Source: Adiantum capillus-veneris
Taxonomy: Eukaryota > Streptophyta > Polypodiopsida > Polypodiales > Pteridaceae
Reading direction: 5' to 3'
NCBI GenBank assembly: GCA_014529385.2
Contig: CM043953.1
Span: 84,712,342-84,776,341 of the forward strand
Length of the DNA stretch: 64,000 bases
Shown here piece by piece: positions 35,201 through 44,063 of this stretch; within the stretch, counting starts at the first letter, position 1, and every line of letters begins with the position of its first letter. The position numbers and the translations under genes were made by a program. Below the pieces are notes generated by a model. It made no database searches. It saw only the letters and a list, made by a program, of their open reading frames with translations, and was not told the DNA's origin.

Positions 35201-38200
35201 TAGCGTTTTTGCTCCCAAGCAACAGCCTAGCGTTTTTGGATCAGACCACCGCAGACCAGCCAGCGTTTTGCAATTGCAGAGCCACGGCGACAAGACTACA
35301 GCAAATCAGCCTAGCGTTTTTGCATCTGCAGAATCCTGACGACAGAAACACCAGAATTCAGCCCTAGCGTTTTTGGTTGCAGATCAGCCCCGGCGTTTTG
35401 CACCATCATCGCGACGGAACCTCCAGAACCATCAGCGTTTTCAGTTTTCAGCAATTAGACTTCGCAGATCAAGTCCCGAACCTCGCAGATCTCACCTTCC
35501 CGCAGTAGTTCCTCGCTGCACGGTCAGTTTCCGCAAGGTTTACAGTTTCAGCCCGGAAAACGCAGATTTCAGCATCTGCATTTTTAGCGCGTCGTCGTCG
35601 CATCGTTGTTATTGACATTGTCACCGACATAGAGTCAGAATTCAGCAGATAGAAGATTTGCAGATTTCAGCCCATAGCATTTTTGGACAGCAGTAGAAAG
35701 ATTGCAGATTTCAGTCCTAAAGTCGTCGTCGTCGTCATCACTGTCGTCGTCATCGGCATAGTCCCAGATTGCATCAGTCCATTGCATACGCATTGTACCA
35801 CTTTGTGCAATCAATAAGTAGACCACTCTCGCCGATGAGAGTGGGGCCTTCGGAGGAGGGTTTTACGTCTCTTGTGTCGTATCTCTCTTCTCTCTCTATC
35901 TCTCAGTCTCATACACTTGCACGCACATTGTCCATTCACTTTGTTTGTGATAATAGCACTTTCCATTACGAACGGAAGGCTCTCCCTTCCATAAGAACTA
36001 AAAGAAACCTTGAGCACAGTTCGGAACACTCATCTTGAGCAAAGCGCAAACAATCATTCCGCTGCACCTAACATTTGTATCAGAGCTTTGGTAGTGTTCT
36101 GTATCACTCAAGGAAAGAACCACAATAACCACATAATTTTTTTTGATTGTTGAAGTCACACGAACCCAAGCTCGCTTGGGCGGGTCGATTCCTTATCGTG
36201 TTTTGTTGAAGAGCGACAGGAATCCCAAGAAAGAAGGGCTTGTCCAACCTCCCCTTGTGTCTCTTTTCACTCATTGAGAGCGGACCGTGCACTTAGCGGC
36301 CGGCCAATCGACGTGAGGTGGGAAAAAGCAACTTTGGTGTGAGCGCAAGGCCGCCAAGGGGTGCGTCCGCAGAAAGGAGTAGAACTCGGGTGAAGAGAAG
36401 ATCCTTCTCAAACACGGTTTGGAAGCGAAAGAAAACCTCAAGAACCTCGAGAACCGAGAACCCCAAGAACCCAAGTTCCTTGTGAACTTAAGAACCCAAG
36501 ACCCCAAGAACCACAAGAACCCACGATTGCAGAATGGTCATCACTCGAAGCGGAATGGATACTTCGCTTATAGGTGATGAGCATGAGAGAGGCGAAGAAG
36601 AATTATCCTCACCAGGAGGTTTTTCCGACCCTCCCCCTTCACCATCTACGACAAGGATTGCACTAACTCCTATGGAGGCTTTCGACAAGAGGTTGATGGA
36701 CAGGAAGTTAGAAAGCGAAGAAAGAATAGTAGCCATAGAGCGCAAATACCAAGAAAGAATAGCAGCCATAGCGCGTGAGAGCGAGCAAGCATGCTTGGAA
36801 GCCAAAGCAAGAGAAGAAAAATTTGATCGCGAGAACAAAGCAAGACAAGCAGAATTTGATTGCGAGACCAAAGCAAGAATGCAAGAGATGTTGCGACTCT
36901 TTTCTCCACTTCAAGCACAGATGCAAGAGATTGGGGAAAAGGAGACTCTCTCAGTCTCTTCTTCTCCAAAGCATGATACACAACATTTGCATGATTATGA
37001 GAAGCATGATGAATTGAATGACAATGATAAGCATGATGATTTGAATGACAATGATTTACATGATGATTTGGATGACAATGACGAGCATGATGATTTGTAT
37101 GATCAAGATGTGATTTCTCACAAGCATGATGATTTGCATGATCAAGATGTGATTTCTTACAAGCATGATGATTTGCATGAAGAAGATGTGATTGTTCACA
37201 AGGATGATGTGTTAGTTGATCCTTTTTCTAGCGAAGCTAACCTCGTTGCAGATTCGATCAATCACAAAGGATCGATCTTGGCTCTCGAGCATAGGTCCAA
37301 AGAACCCTCACAGGAAGTATTATGTGTTCGCATGATTGATACGCACGCATTGTTCGAATGTTTCATTCGTGATCGTTTCCTGTATTTTAGTCAGCATCGT
37401 TATGTGATCCCTTTTCCTAGCATGACATATTGTATGTTGAGCACGTTTCACTCATGAACGAGCACGAATGTATGCGGATTTTTCATGAAAGCTGAAAAGT
37501 ATGCATGTAAGGAAGTCACATTCCATGTCTCTTCCTTGGGATGACACTGTTTCCGAACGAGCACATGAAAGTATGAGCACCAAGCATGGGCATTTTCGTT
37601 GTGAATTGCCACAGTTGATTGATTTAGATTATAAGAGAAAGATCCGATCTCATTGTTTGCGTGTATGTGGTGAACAGTTTAGCACTCCGTCTATTGGTTC
37701 ATCTACATTGCATGCACAGTCTTTTAGGACGACAATATTTTTTCCACTCACTTTACATGGAATAGGTATGTTCATGGTTTTGTGTTGGAAGTGGTTTTAG
37801 GAATTTTCAGCCATGGAGATTCTTGAAGAAGAAAGTAGCATGACTCTCGACGAAGTTGAAGCATCAAAGGAGCCACATAAGACTTTGTGTCGCTTTCGGC
37901 GCGGCCCAAAGAAGCAAGCGTTGCAGACCTTTATGAAGTTCAAGTACCGCACGACCCACACATCGGAGTGGGCCGGCGAAGAGACCCTTCCAGGATTCCG
38001 GATGCTATTGGCGATCTCCCTCGACGCCATACAGTTCGGTACCAGTACCTCACTTTGAAAAAGAGGGGACGTCACGTGACACATCCAACCCTATGTGTCC
38101 GTGGACAAGCTACACCATGATCAGGGTTCAGTCAGTCCAGTTAGTCTAGATTAGCAGTGATTAGGCACTTTTGTGAGTCTATTCATAGACCGTGCATGCC

Positions 38201-41200
38201 CAGTCACTAAGTGTAGATGCATATCCTCTGGTTGCACACAGCATGATCATCAGTATTTGTCACAAAGTGATGACGTGGCTACGGACAACAGAAACCCTAA
38301 TTTGTGCCAAAAACCCTAAAATTCTTGCAAACCCTAATTTTTGCCAGAAACCCTAAAAAAATAAAAATAAAAATGATGAGCGATGCAAATTTTTCTTTTT
38401 CTCTATGCAATGAGAAAGAGAGAGAATGCTTTTGCTTTCAAGTTTTGACTCTTTGTGAGAGAGAGAGAGAGAGCAATTGCTTTTGATTTGAAGCTTTTGG
38501 GGCTCTGCTTTTGGGCATCCCTTGTAACCTTTAAATTAGTGGTGAGGGCCTCACTTCTCAGAGCATCTGGACGCAGAGTGTGAGAGTGAATCCCGAGCCA
38601 CTCTCTTGTACTTTGAACTGATTAATATAAAAAGAAATACCGAAAGGGGCGCCAGTCTTTGGGGCCAATCTCTAGGCACGGAACTCCGCCAGGCCAGTGC
38701 AAATCTATTGTGATCTGTGGATTGTTTGAAGTGGTTATTTGGTGCTGTTGTGGTTGATTCTTGACTTAGAGTGTCCAAGTCTGTTTTAGTGGTATTAGAG
38801 CACGACCGATTTCTCTTCTACGAGAAATCCGATCCCCAATTTTTTTTCCGCGGCACCTATGGCTTCACGCAAGGATCAGTCGACTCCCTCTGCATTTGGA
38901 GATTCGGGTAGGGATCACAACGAAGATTCCGGCAGAGAGTATGGCCCGCCTCGGCCTACTCAAGCGGAGCGGCGAGAGATGGAGCGTCGCTAGTTGATCG
39001 GCGATGCAACGAAGATAATGCTCAATTTTGCGAAGGACCCAAAATTTGCAAAATATATGAGCGAGACTTCTTTTCAAGAAGTGCATGAGTAGTGGCAGAA
39101 AACCATTACACCCACTCTCAAGAAACCTTCTGCTCACAATAAATATTCAGAGAAGGAATTAGAAGAGGTGGTTGATGCACGGATTGCTCAGCCTTTTGAC
39201 GTGCAAAAAAAAGCCAAAAAGCAGAAGAAAAGCATTGACTTCCCGTAATATTTGGATCGTCAGTCGACTTTTGACAAGGCAAAGAAATGGAAGAAGCGTG
39301 TTCGATTTGAAGGAGTACCCAGTTCTTCTTCTTCTTCATCTGACAGTTCTTCTAGCTCTTCAGATTCGAGCGAAGAAGACAGAAAAGGTAAAAAGCGAAG
39401 CAAGAAACAAAGCTTCGGAAAGGGCAAGAAAAAGGCAGAGAAGGCTACATCTCGCCCAGAGACTGACAGTTCTACTAAGGACTCGTCTACAGACAGCTCA
39501 GATTCCGATGACGAAAACTTTTATGCGAACAAGAAGAATTTTTACAAAGCTAACCAGTATGATTTTCTCCAAGATAAAAGCAAGAAAGTCTGAGAGTTTA
39601 AGGAAGGTGGCCACTCGATCAAGTTTGATACTTTTGCAGGATACTCAGATGCTTCGAAGGCTTTGTCTTTTATACAGTAGTTTGACATTGCTTTCGCGGG
39701 AGGATGCTATTCAGAGCACTCCAAGATTCGGAGAGCTGCCTCTTACTTTAAGGGGAACGCTCTCACTTGGTGGTCCACGCTTCTTTTAAACAAGACTGTG
39801 CCAGTTAAATGGCTGAAATTTAAAAAGCTTTTTATTTCTTCTTGGTTGACGCAAGAATATGAAAGAGATATAGGAGCTGCTTGGAACCATCTTCGGATGA
39901 CCAAGAAAGATACAATCAATGCTTACTGTGAAAGATTCTGGAGCTCTTTTCTACCCGCCAGCCTCTTCATTCAAGAAGATCTCGTTCAGAGAACAGATTG
40001 AGCGGTTCACCTTGGGTCTACCTACAGAGATCCGAGATCACTGCTTGGAATAGAAGTCAGCTTCTATTCAGGAGTTGATGACCGAACAGACTTCTGGGAA
40101 TGAAAGTAGAAAGAAAAAGAGCAACCCATAGAAAAAGGATGCACGACCCAAGCTTACTCCTGAGGAGAGAGCTCGCTTCATCAGAGAGGGAAAGTGCTTT
40201 GGATGCGGGGAACATGGACATATCTGCGCGAAGTGCCCTAAAAAGGCACATAAAGAACAGAATGATAAAGACGACAACAGGCCTGAGAGTTCGAGAGCAG
40301 CTGAGGAACGTGGCAGAGAAGGCAGATAGAAAAGCAGAACTGGTACCACATGGCGTGGGACCTGCACCGAATCTAATGAATGAAAGTACAAACTTTGCCG
40401 CTTCTGGGGCAAAGTGAAGGATCAGGAAGTTCTTTTGAAGGAGCCAAGGCCAACTTCTTTTCACTTGGAATTGGCGGCTCGATTTGGAATTACGCCCGAC
40501 AGACTGACACCACATGCGGAGGTAGTTCAACTGGCACCCGGATGGGATGTTGCCATTACACCGAGCATTGGCAAACTTCATTTGCAATGACAGGGGTGTT
40601 CAGGGCAAGCGAGTGACGTTCTACTCAGGATCCCTTGGTACTACAAGAACTACGCTGTGGTTGACTATCGGGCCGAGAAAGCGACTTTGATAAATGAAGG
40701 GCTTAGAGATTGTACTTGATGAACTTCAGTTTCTTACTCATTCTTTTGGGAGAGAACTGAATGATGGATAAAGGTTGAATATGTTTTGACTTGATCAAAA
40801 GAATGCCAAGATTTTTCTCCACACTCATGCCGATTGCTTTTCATAGGGCCTGAAGATCAAACCATTGATCTGATACCTGGAAGCACGCCACCGAACCGGC
40901 CACCTTACCGTGTGAGCCGAGTACAGAATGAAAAGATTATGAACCCAGTGAAAGACCTCTTGGAAAAGGGTCTTGTCCAACATAATACTTCACCGTATTG
41001 CTCTCCACTGAATTCCCTCTTGAACAACTTTGCTCGTACTTGAAGATGTTTTTCCCTTGCATGATTATGTACTACCGACATCCACACCTCTCTCAAGGCA
41101 ACACTTTTCGATGCTTTTGGTCTGCAAGGCCCCTTTTGCACCGGAGCTTATCAGCGAGCTGCTTCAGCTCATTCACATAAACAATAGCATCTTGCACAAT

Positions 41201-44063
41201 CGAGGCTCTATCTGCCTGTGAGAAAGGAGCACCATGTTCTTAGTCTTGAGAAAAACTTGTGAAGGAAAGAATAATACAGCTTGTGCCTGAGCAATGCCTT
41301 GATCAACAATTTTGAGAGGAAAGAAATACCTTTGTTGGATTTGGTATCAAGTTGATATTTTTCATAAAGCTAATCTCTCTGCTGTCTTTGTGTAAGTGGG
41401 TGCCAAACAAAGACCTTTGGGAAAAGGCAACATCAGCCTAAGCGGCGGTCACACGCTGGTGGCCAACTGCAAAACCGTTAGCGACGCCCTTGTGCAGAGT
41501 CCAGACTACCCTTGAGTGCCTTCTTACCCTCTGCAGATCGATTGATATGAGCTGCCGCTCGTCTGAGAGGGAATTGGGGAAGCATTGGAAGTTTTGTTGT
41601 AGCGCTAGCACTGAGAGAAGAGCAGAGTCGAATGTGTGTCACATGCAACTACCACTTGCAGCCCCGCACCACTTATGACAAGCAGCTTTGGACGCACCCA
41701 CCTACCTGCGCGTTAGCAAAGCAAGAGATCTTATCATGGTAAAAGGGCACCTGGACACAAACCATATGGAAAAACAGTAGCAGGAGGTGAATACAGTCCT
41801 CTCAGCGCTTGATGTCATTAGCTGATGATCGTCCTCCTCCTTGCAGCCCCCGCTTGCTCGCTCGCCCTCCCGCTTGCAGTCCGTCCCAACCCCCCTCCTT
41901 GCAGGCCCCCGCTTCCCCTTTTTCAGCGCAAGGCAACCCTGCGACCTGCGAGAGGCCCTGTGAGCGCTGCGAGGACTGCTTTCCTGCGTGTGCACGGCAG
42001 CCCTGCGAGCGGTTGATTTTTCTTTTCGGCTGCATATTTTCGCTTTTATGTCAAACGCTGCTGGTCGTTTCGCTTTCATTCAGATGCTGCTGGTCGTGTG
42101 ATTGAGGCCAAGGGCAATGGTCTAGATCATGCCAAGTGGCCACTGTTAGTATCAAGAAACTAAAAAAGCTCATCAGGCTCACCAAGTAAATACACACCAA
42201 ACAGCCAGACAATCCACCAGGCAAACGTAGGCACTACACACAGAAAAAAACACACGCAGCCAAGCATACATACAAGCAGTAAACGAGGCAATGCTGTTAT
42301 TTTGAATCCGATCCCTTCCGAGGGAAATGACGTAATTCTCCTTGAGCAAAGCCAAATGAGCTACAAGAGCGCCCAAGTGCCTTTCCCCCCCGGGAGGGTC
42401 AACTTCACCTAAAAGGGGTTGGGAGGTGCAAATGGGAGACACCACCAACCTCAGCGGACGCCACTTGTGAGCCGACGGCCTTCCAAGCGGGTATGACATT
42501 TCCTAGGGCAAAATCGTCGGGTTACGAAGGCAGTTCAGTGAGGTGAGCGATAAGTTACTTGGAGGAGGCAACTCCAAAGGGAAGACCGAAGCAAGTCCCA
42601 CAGTACCTGGGCCTCTGAATAGAGGTACTTGGTTGTTGTCACGCCCATATCAAGTTAGCGAAATGGGTCTCTCAAGGGAATGGTCATGGCCCTAAGAGTG
42701 TAGATAACTCTGGCCTCTCGTAGGGCAGAGGAAACTAGTGACAAATGCGTCTGCCTTAGGATTCTGGGTGCATAGTCCTGGTCGTTCTTCTTGTACGCTT
42801 TTCCGGTGTATGAGGAGAGCGGCTGGGAGTGCCCTACCCGACTCCTAAAACAAAACAAACAAATGGAAAGAACATGCATACGAAACAAGCAGAAAGAAAT
42901 ATGAAATGCTGTAGGTGACGAGTACTCAAGGGTCCCCTTGTGTGCCTCAAGTGCAGAGAACCCCCCCCCCCCCCTCGCGCTTTCTCGCTGCATGCGCTGC
43001 TGTTGTGCACTTTGAGACATATGATAGAAGGAAGGAGTTTATATTTGGAGTTCCATACTTGTTTCAAGTGGAGGTCGGGTATGTTCTCAGAAGCTTTTTA
43101 CATGATGTTTATTGTGCTATTGCACCCACTGAACCTTTTCTTAGATACAGCACTTTGAAAATGTATCTGCAGATTGTCAGGTTTTTGTGTCCTGTTTGAG
43201 ATTGTTCTTTTGTTGACAGAGATGCACTTGATGCTCTGGGTTTAGTTCGGTACTGCTGCAGGAGGATGCTCATGACTCATGTGGACCTCATCGAGAAGCT
43301 CTTGCAATACAATAGTAAGTAAAAGTTATGAACCTTTCTGTGGGTGCATCCTTTGAGGTATACGACTAGTAATGACGGGTTTTTTAACTTGATCTTATTA
43401 TGTGAGGAGTGTTAGACCTCCCAAGAACCGGGTGTTCTGTGCAGGCATGGCCGATATTCTGGCTTAATGATGCATGCTAAGGACTCTCACTAACGTGTAA
43501 AAGATCACCTCATTGGATGAGTGCTCTATACTAAAGTTAGTTTGGCAAGGAAACCTATTTATTTATGGTTAAGTGGGACTCTATCCTAAGATCTGCACAG
43601 ATTGATTGTGGTTTGATAAGCTTGCATAGCGTAAGACCATGAAGTTGCTACCACATTGTTCAAAACATTGGTTTCAAAGATGGGAATCAGTTAACTTGTT
43701 GCCTTACAGAAATAAGAGAACAACACAACTGCTTTGACATGAAAACTTCTAGAATGTGTTTTTTCAATCATGTTCTATTGAAGGTAAGCTTGAAAGGAAA
43801 GCATGTCTGCCTCCTTGTTCTGGTGACCCCTTCCCATCACTTGAAGCTATAGTGCTTTTTCTGTTACATTGTTTTGTGACAAATAAAAAAGAATATTCAT
43901 GGTTAGTATTTCTCCTCCATTGTTGTTATTGTTCTTATGTGTGCAATTTCTGCCTTTTTTTCTTTGCTTTCAGTCTTTTGATTTGTTGGACTGTGCCTGG
44001 GTGTACATGAATTTGGTTGTCGTGGTCTGTGCAGCTCTTGAAAGAAATGAATCCAATCAGTAA
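28905..44063 (+). CDS. RPB10: RPB10: RNA polymerase I/II/III shared subunit (RPABC5), four exons
   Basis: Exons: 28905-28940, 29020-29078, 43220-43314 and 44035-44063 (TAA). Together they give a 72-aa protein, the usual RPB10 length. It starts [19 protein letters not shown], contains [16 protein letters not shown], and ends TLERNESNQ. The four zinc ligands are present: C-x-x-C near residue 7 and the CC pair near residue 45, the invariant RPB10 zinc-bundle motif. Every intron has GT...AG ends: GTGCCC/CGCAG, GTATGT/GACAG and GTAAGT/TGCAG. The split codons rejoin correctly (GG|A Gly; A|CT Thr). RPB10 helps assemble the RPB3-RPB11 subcomplex of all three nuclear RNA polymerases. There are no lesions, so this is very likely the functional host gene. 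Intron 2 is 14,141 bp. Confidence 0.95.
29063..29160 (+). repeat. tandem duplication spanning the exon 2 splice donor
   Basis: CTGATTACACAGAGGGG at 29063-29079 is repeated at 29122-29138. A GCTAAGTAAATTTCTT-like stretch follows each copy. The duplicate therefore carries a copy of the exon 2 end followed by TTTGTAAG in place of GTATGTAC. Confidence 0.85.
29161..30559. other. intron sequence, no gene
   Basis: Includes a short stretch (29760-29800) with GCGTTTTTGCATCAGATCAG, which resembles the LTR of the His/Asp-rich family, and a (CT)n run at 29946-29996. A 107-codon minus frame (30380-30057) has no recognisable motif. Confidence 0.5.
29946..29996. repeat. (CT)n microsatellite
   Basis: About 25 uninterrupted CT units in intron 2. 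Confidence 0.95.
30560..31400 (-). pseudogene. gypsy gag fragment, minus strand
   Basis: Read leftward from about 31400: a Ser/Lys-rich stretch, [27 protein letters not shown], then [33 protein letters not shown], and further down [11 protein letters not shown] and [19 protein letters not shown]. These match block by block the plus-strand gag at 38859-40250 ([44 protein letters not shown]). So this is a second, opposite-strand fragment of the same gypsy family. Several frame breaks are present. No pol follows on the left. Confidence 0.72.
31418..32130 (+). repeat. diverged LTR of the His/Asp-rich element family
   Basis: Begins TGTCACGTGTGAAC and keeps, in order, diverged versions of marks in the family LTR: GGCACCTTTGTGAGCCTCTA, GTGCATGTCCAGGCCGGTCAC, GTATATAAGCAG (TATA-like) and several GCGTTTT motifs (31820-31975). 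Ends are approximate. No matching internal region follows, so it may be a solo LTR. Confidence 0.5.
32144..32206. repeat. (GA)n microsatellite
   Basis: About 31 GA units. A reading frame through it is artefactual. Confidence 0.95.
32207..32850. other. no recognised gene
   Basis: Contains part of a 105-codon minus frame (32966-32649) ending [10 protein letters not shown] that may be a retroelement scrap but has no diagnostic motif. Confidence 0.35.
32852..34138 (+). pseudogene. His/Asp-rich protein of non-autonomous LTR element, copy 1
   Basis: One frame is open from 32852 to 34138 except for TAA at 33380-33382, where copy 2 has Glu. Similarity to copy 2 begins near 33033 (KETLS-like segment). 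It then runs through an acidic His/Asp repeat ([18 protein letters not shown]), [23 protein letters not shown] and a C-terminal region with [46 protein letters not shown] and [16 protein letters not shown]. It ends at a TGA directly before the purine tract and LTR. I do not recognise the C-terminal region; it lacks protease, RT or integrase motifs. The N-terminal third of the internal region is missing or replaced. Confidence 0.6.
34150..34780 (+). repeat. 3' LTR of copy 1, truncated
   Basis: Begins TGTCACGTGACACATCC after a purine tract (GAAAAGGAGGTGA). It contains a TATA-like TATATAAG near 34461 and six or so GCGTTTT motifs. It stops where the next element's LTR begins at 34781. The partner full-length LTR is 1.29 kb, so about half is missing. 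Confidence 0.75.
34781..36073 (+). repeat. 5' LTR of copy 2 (about 1293 bp)
   Basis: Starts with the perfect 12-bp palindrome TGTCACGTGACA and ends CTAACA just before the primer-binding site. It has a TATA-like TATATAAG near 35105. The segment after it carries seven (A/G)GCGTTTT motifs between 35202 and 35440, followed by short GTCGTCGTC runs. Alignment by eye with 34150-34780 and 38070-38257 is clear over their shared parts. Confidence 0.8.
36074..36091 (+). other. primer-binding site of copy 2 (initiator tRNA-Met)
   Basis: TTGTATCAGAGCTTTGG directly follows the LTR. Its first 12 bases differ at one position from the plant initiator-tRNA-Met site TGGTATCAGAGC. Confidence 0.8.
36534..38058 (+). 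pseudogene. gag-like His/Asp-rich protein of copy 2
   Basis: It starts [14 protein letters not shown], like plant gypsy gag proteins that begin MVNTRSG. Residues about 60-130 form a charged coiled-coil-like helix ([20 protein letters not shown]). Residues about 145-235 are imperfect repeats of [12 protein letters not shown] type, encoded by a tandem repeat at 36967-37215 with units up to 39 bp. The C-terminal half matches copy 1. Lesions: a frameshift between about 37430 and 37500 and a TAG at 37798-37800 where copy 1 has Gln. Full length would be about 508 codons. No zinc knuckle and no pol domain. The His/Asp density suggests metal binding or acidity, but that is speculation. The role in the element is unknown; the position is that of gag. 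Confidence 0.6.
38070..38257 (+). repeat. 3' LTR of copy 2, truncated by insertion
   Basis: Begins CGTCACGTGACACATCC (first base T to C relative to the family) after a purine tract. It matches 34781-34970 closely and stops at CAGTATT. There the next element's LTR (TGTCACAAAGTG) begins at 38258. Confidence 0.82.
38859..40350 (+). pseudogene. gypsy gag with CCHC zinc knuckle
   Basis: ATG at 38859 ([19 protein letters not shown]). After a TAG near 38992 come [19 protein letters not shown], a Ser/Asp/Lys-rich low-complexity stretch (39300-39500), then the capsid-like part: [60 protein letters not shown] and [14 protein letters not shown]. The zinc knuckle is intact: [14 protein letters not shown] at about 40194-40235. 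Stops at about 38992, 39247, 39591, 39679 and 39999, plus frame changes, inactivate it. Confidence 0.78.
40390..41043 (+). pseudogene. gypsy protease-like region and RT approach
   Basis: In broken frames: [26 protein letters not shown], then [20 protein letters not shown] (near 40620-40680), which resembles the ILGxxWL end of gypsy proteases. From 40842 one frame reads [40 protein letters not shown] and [18 protein letters not shown], the usual lead-in to RT. The RT palm itself is absent. Confidence 0.68.
41046..42900. other. intron sequence, no gene
   Basis: Pro- and Ser-rich open frames at 41702-42105 on both strands come from C/T-rich sequence and have no motif. Nothing else is recognised. 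Confidence 0.45.
42961..42975. repeat. poly-C tract, 15 bases
   Basis: C run in the last part of RPB10 intron 2, about 245 bp upstream of exon 3. Confidence 0.9.

Larger units (their letters stand above)
34781..38257 (+). mobile_element. non-autonomous LTR retrotransposon, copy 2
   Basis: Full 5' LTR (34781-36073), primer-binding site (36074 on), one long internal frame (36534-38058) with a gag-like start, purine tract (AAAAAGAGGGGA) and a 3' LTR beginning at 38070, which is cut at 38257 by the next gypsy element. No protease, RT or integrase is present between primer-binding site and purine tract, so it would need enzymes from another element. It sits against, and probably inside, the LTR of copy 1. 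The internal region is only about 2.0 kb, while the LTR is unusually long. Confidence 0.75.
38258..41045 (+). mobile_element. Ty3/gypsy element, 5' half, truncated
   Basis: A probable 5' LTR (38258 to about 38785) is followed by TGGTATTAGAGC (38790-38801), one mismatch from the initiator-tRNA-Met primer-binding site. Then come gag with a zinc knuckle, a protease-like region and the segment just upstream of RT. The element breaks off at about 41040, before the RT palm, and no 3' LTR was found. It is inserted into the 3' LTR of the His/Asp-rich element and belongs to the same family as the minus-strand gag fragment at 30.6-31.4 kb. Confidence 0.72.
29079..43219 (+). other. giant second intron of RPB10 (14.1 kb), filled with retrotransposons
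   Basis: It starts GTATGTAC directly after the Glu-Gly codons and ends TTGTTGACAG before the Asp-Ala-Leu-Asp-Ala-Leu exon. Inside are a minus-strand gypsy gag fragment, a diverged LTR, two copies of the His/Asp-rich LTR family, a truncated gypsy element, and CT, GA and C runs. The flanking introns are short (79 and 720 bp), so the size comes from insertions into this one intron. Confidence 0.93.

Noticed and set aside
32852-38257. Endogenous pararetrovirus (caulimovirus-type) origin of the His/Asp-rich element
   Set aside because: Clear LTRs, primer-binding site and purine tract are present, and no RT or movement-protein motifs are seen. An LTR retrotransposon fits better.
39252-39593. Ser/Asp/Lys-rich ORF as an independent host gene
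   Set aside because: It lies between gag blocks of the gypsy element and corresponds to the low-complexity part of gag. A similar Ser/Lys-rich stretch precedes the capsid blocks in the minus-strand fragment at 31.1-31.4 kb.
41702-42105. Overlapping Pro-, Ala- and Arg-rich ORFs on both strands
   Set aside because: C/T-rich sequence is open in several frames at once, which argues against coding. It lies inside the RPB10 intron.
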